Shown piece by piece: positions 4,243-5,058 of a stretch of 5,058 nt of DNA. The position numbers and the translations under genes were made by a program. Source of the DNA: Oxalobacteraceae bacterium (GTDB lineage: Bacteria > Pseudomonadota > Gammaproteobacteria > Burkholderiales > Burkholderiaceae_D); contig DPRS01000031.1 of assembly GCA_003537575.1 (NCBI GenBank), forward strand, positions 17,106 to 22,163, in the 5' to 3' direction. Position 1 is the first letter of the stretch; every line of letters begins with the position of its first letter. The notes beneath the pieces are model-generated. The model was not told where the DNA came from. It made no database searches and was given only the letters and a program-made list of their open reading frames with translations.

Positions 4243-5058
4243 TTCCAGAACTCGGTAATTTCGCCCTCATGCTGGCGTTTGGCGTGGCGCTGGTGCAGGG
4301 TACCCTTCCCATCGCCGGATCCTTCAAGGGCAAGCAGAACTGGATGGCGCTGGCGCGGCCGGCGGCTGCCGGACAGCTGCTGCTGGTGACCTTTGCATTT
4401 GCCTGCCTGATCTACGCATTCGTCACCAATGATTTCTCGGTGACCTACGTCGCCTCCAATTCCAACTCGAAGCTGCCGGTGTATTACCGCATCGCCGGCG
4501 CCTGGGGCGGTCACGAAGGCTCGCTGCTGCTGTGGATCCACATGCTGGCCCTGTGGGCCTTCGCGGTGGCGATTTTCAGCCGCCGGCTGCCGGAAGAAAC
4601 CATGGCGCGCGTGCTCGGCGTGCTCGGCCTGATCGGCGTCGGCTTCCTCGCCTTCCTGCTGTTCACCTCGAACCCCTTTGACCGGCTGCTGCCGGCAGCG
4701 CCTGACGGCCGCGACCTGAATCCGCTGCTGCAGGATTTCGGCATGATCATCCATCCGCCGCTGCTGTACATGGGCTATGTCGGCTTTTCGGTGGCCTTCG
4801 CGTTTGCCATCGCCGCGCTGATGGGCGGTCAGCTGGATGCGGCCTGGGCGCGCTGGTCGCGTCCATGGACCACGGCAGCCTGGATGTTCCTGACGCTGGG
4901 TATTTTTATGGGCAGCTACTGGGCCTATTACGAGCTGGGCTGGGGCGGCTGGTGGTTCTGGGATCCGGTTGAAAACGCTTCCTTCATGCCATGGCTGGTC
5001 GGCACCGCGCTGATTCACTCACTGGCGGTGACGGAAAAGCGCGGCAGCTTCAAGAACT
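4239..5058 (+). CDS. ccmF: Heme lyase subunit CcmF (partial, 5' part)
   Basis: CcmF takes heme from holo-CcmE and, with CcmH and CcmI, ligates it to the CxxCH motif of apocytochromes c in the periplasm. The window holds the first 273 codons, which run off the edge; family members usually have about 640-660 residues. Visible spans lie near 6-26, 42-62, 93-113, 122-142, 173-195, 210-228 and 248-265. Conserved segments are GAWGGHEGSLLLW (87-99), the periplasmic ligand motif IHPPLLYMGYVGFS with H172 (171-184), the WWD domain GWGGWWFWDPVENASFMPW (234-252) and TALIHSLAVTEKRG with H260 (256-269). H172 and H260 fit the heme-ligand histidines near 173 and 261 of E. coli CcmF. ATG 4239 overlaps the ccmE stop by 4 bp with only a weak purine-rich site before it, so translation is probably coupled. 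Confidence 0.96.
   Translation, partial: MIPELGNFALMLAFGVALVQGTLPIAGSFKGKQNWMALARPAAAGQLLLVTFAFACLIYAFVTNDFSVTYVASNSNSKLPVYYRIAGAWGGHEGSLLLWIHMLALWAFAVAIFSRRLPEETMARVLGVLGLIGVGFLAFLLFTSNPFDRLLPAAPDGRDLNPLLQDFGMIIHPPLLYMGYVGFSVAFAFAIAALMGGQLDAAWARWSRPWTTAAWMFLTLGIFMGSYWAYYELGWGGWWFWDPVENASFMPWLVGTALIHSLAVTEKRGSFKN

Noticed and set aside
4200..5018. Long minus-strand open frame (272 codons) opposite ccmE/ccmF
   Set aside because: It is a composition shadow of ccmF, rich in Gln, Arg and His with no domain; the plus strand is clearly CcmF.
1..5058. Search for mobile elements, CRISPR arrays, tRNA/rRNA genes, or a novel defence or biosynthetic system
   Set aside because: No terminal repeats, transposase motifs, regularly spaced repeats or RNA gene signatures were seen; apart from the regulator, every protein gene belongs to the known ccm pathway.

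Overview
This window carries most of a System I cytochrome c maturation (ccm) locus: ccmA, ccmB, ccmC, ccmD, ccmE and the first 273 codons of ccmF, all on the plus strand, preceded by a co-directional gene for a Crp/Fnr-family transcription regulator. Protein style, fairly GC-rich ccm genes and the ccmABCDEF order point to a proteobacterium. My best guess is a betaproteobacterium of the Burkholderiales (Oxalobacteraceae-like, e.g. the Herbaspirillum/Collimonas group). That placement is an impression from the sequences, not a search result.

Layout. Positions 1-246 are an AT-rich intergenic region with a near-consensus FNR-type box (29-42), a suitably placed -10-like hexamer (65-70) and a weaker second box (80-93). 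Positions 247-987 encode the regulator. It has an FNR-type recognition helix but lacks the N-terminal cysteines of FNR and the cAMP-binding signature of CRP, so it looks closest to the DNR/NnrR side of the family. A gap of about 300 bp (988-1288) without a convincing gene follows; it contains a weak sigma-54-like -24/-12 motif. ccmA and ccmB (1289-2586) overlap by 7 bp. A 225-bp gap (2587-2811) then interrupts the cluster; it holds a near-perfect sigma-54 -24/-12 promoter motif (2611-2626) overlapped by a 20-bp dyad (2621-2640). ccmC, ccmD, ccmE and ccmF (2812 to the window end) are packed with 4-bp, 11-bp and 4-bp overlaps and form one translationally coupled block.

How the genes work together. 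CcmA (ATPase) and CcmB (membrane subunit) act with CcmC and CcmD to load heme onto the periplasmic chaperone CcmE and release holo-CcmE. CcmE then delivers heme to the CcmF-containing ligation complex, whose other members (CcmH, CcmI, and the thiol supplier CcmG) presumably lie beyond the window. The catalytic and heme-ligand residues are intact in every gene, so the pathway should be functional.

Nothing here is an undescribed protein system. The parts worth a second look are regulatory: a candidate sigma-54 promoter splitting ccmAB from ccmCDEF, the dyad sitting on it, and the FNR-type box in front of a regulator whose own recognition helix could read it.
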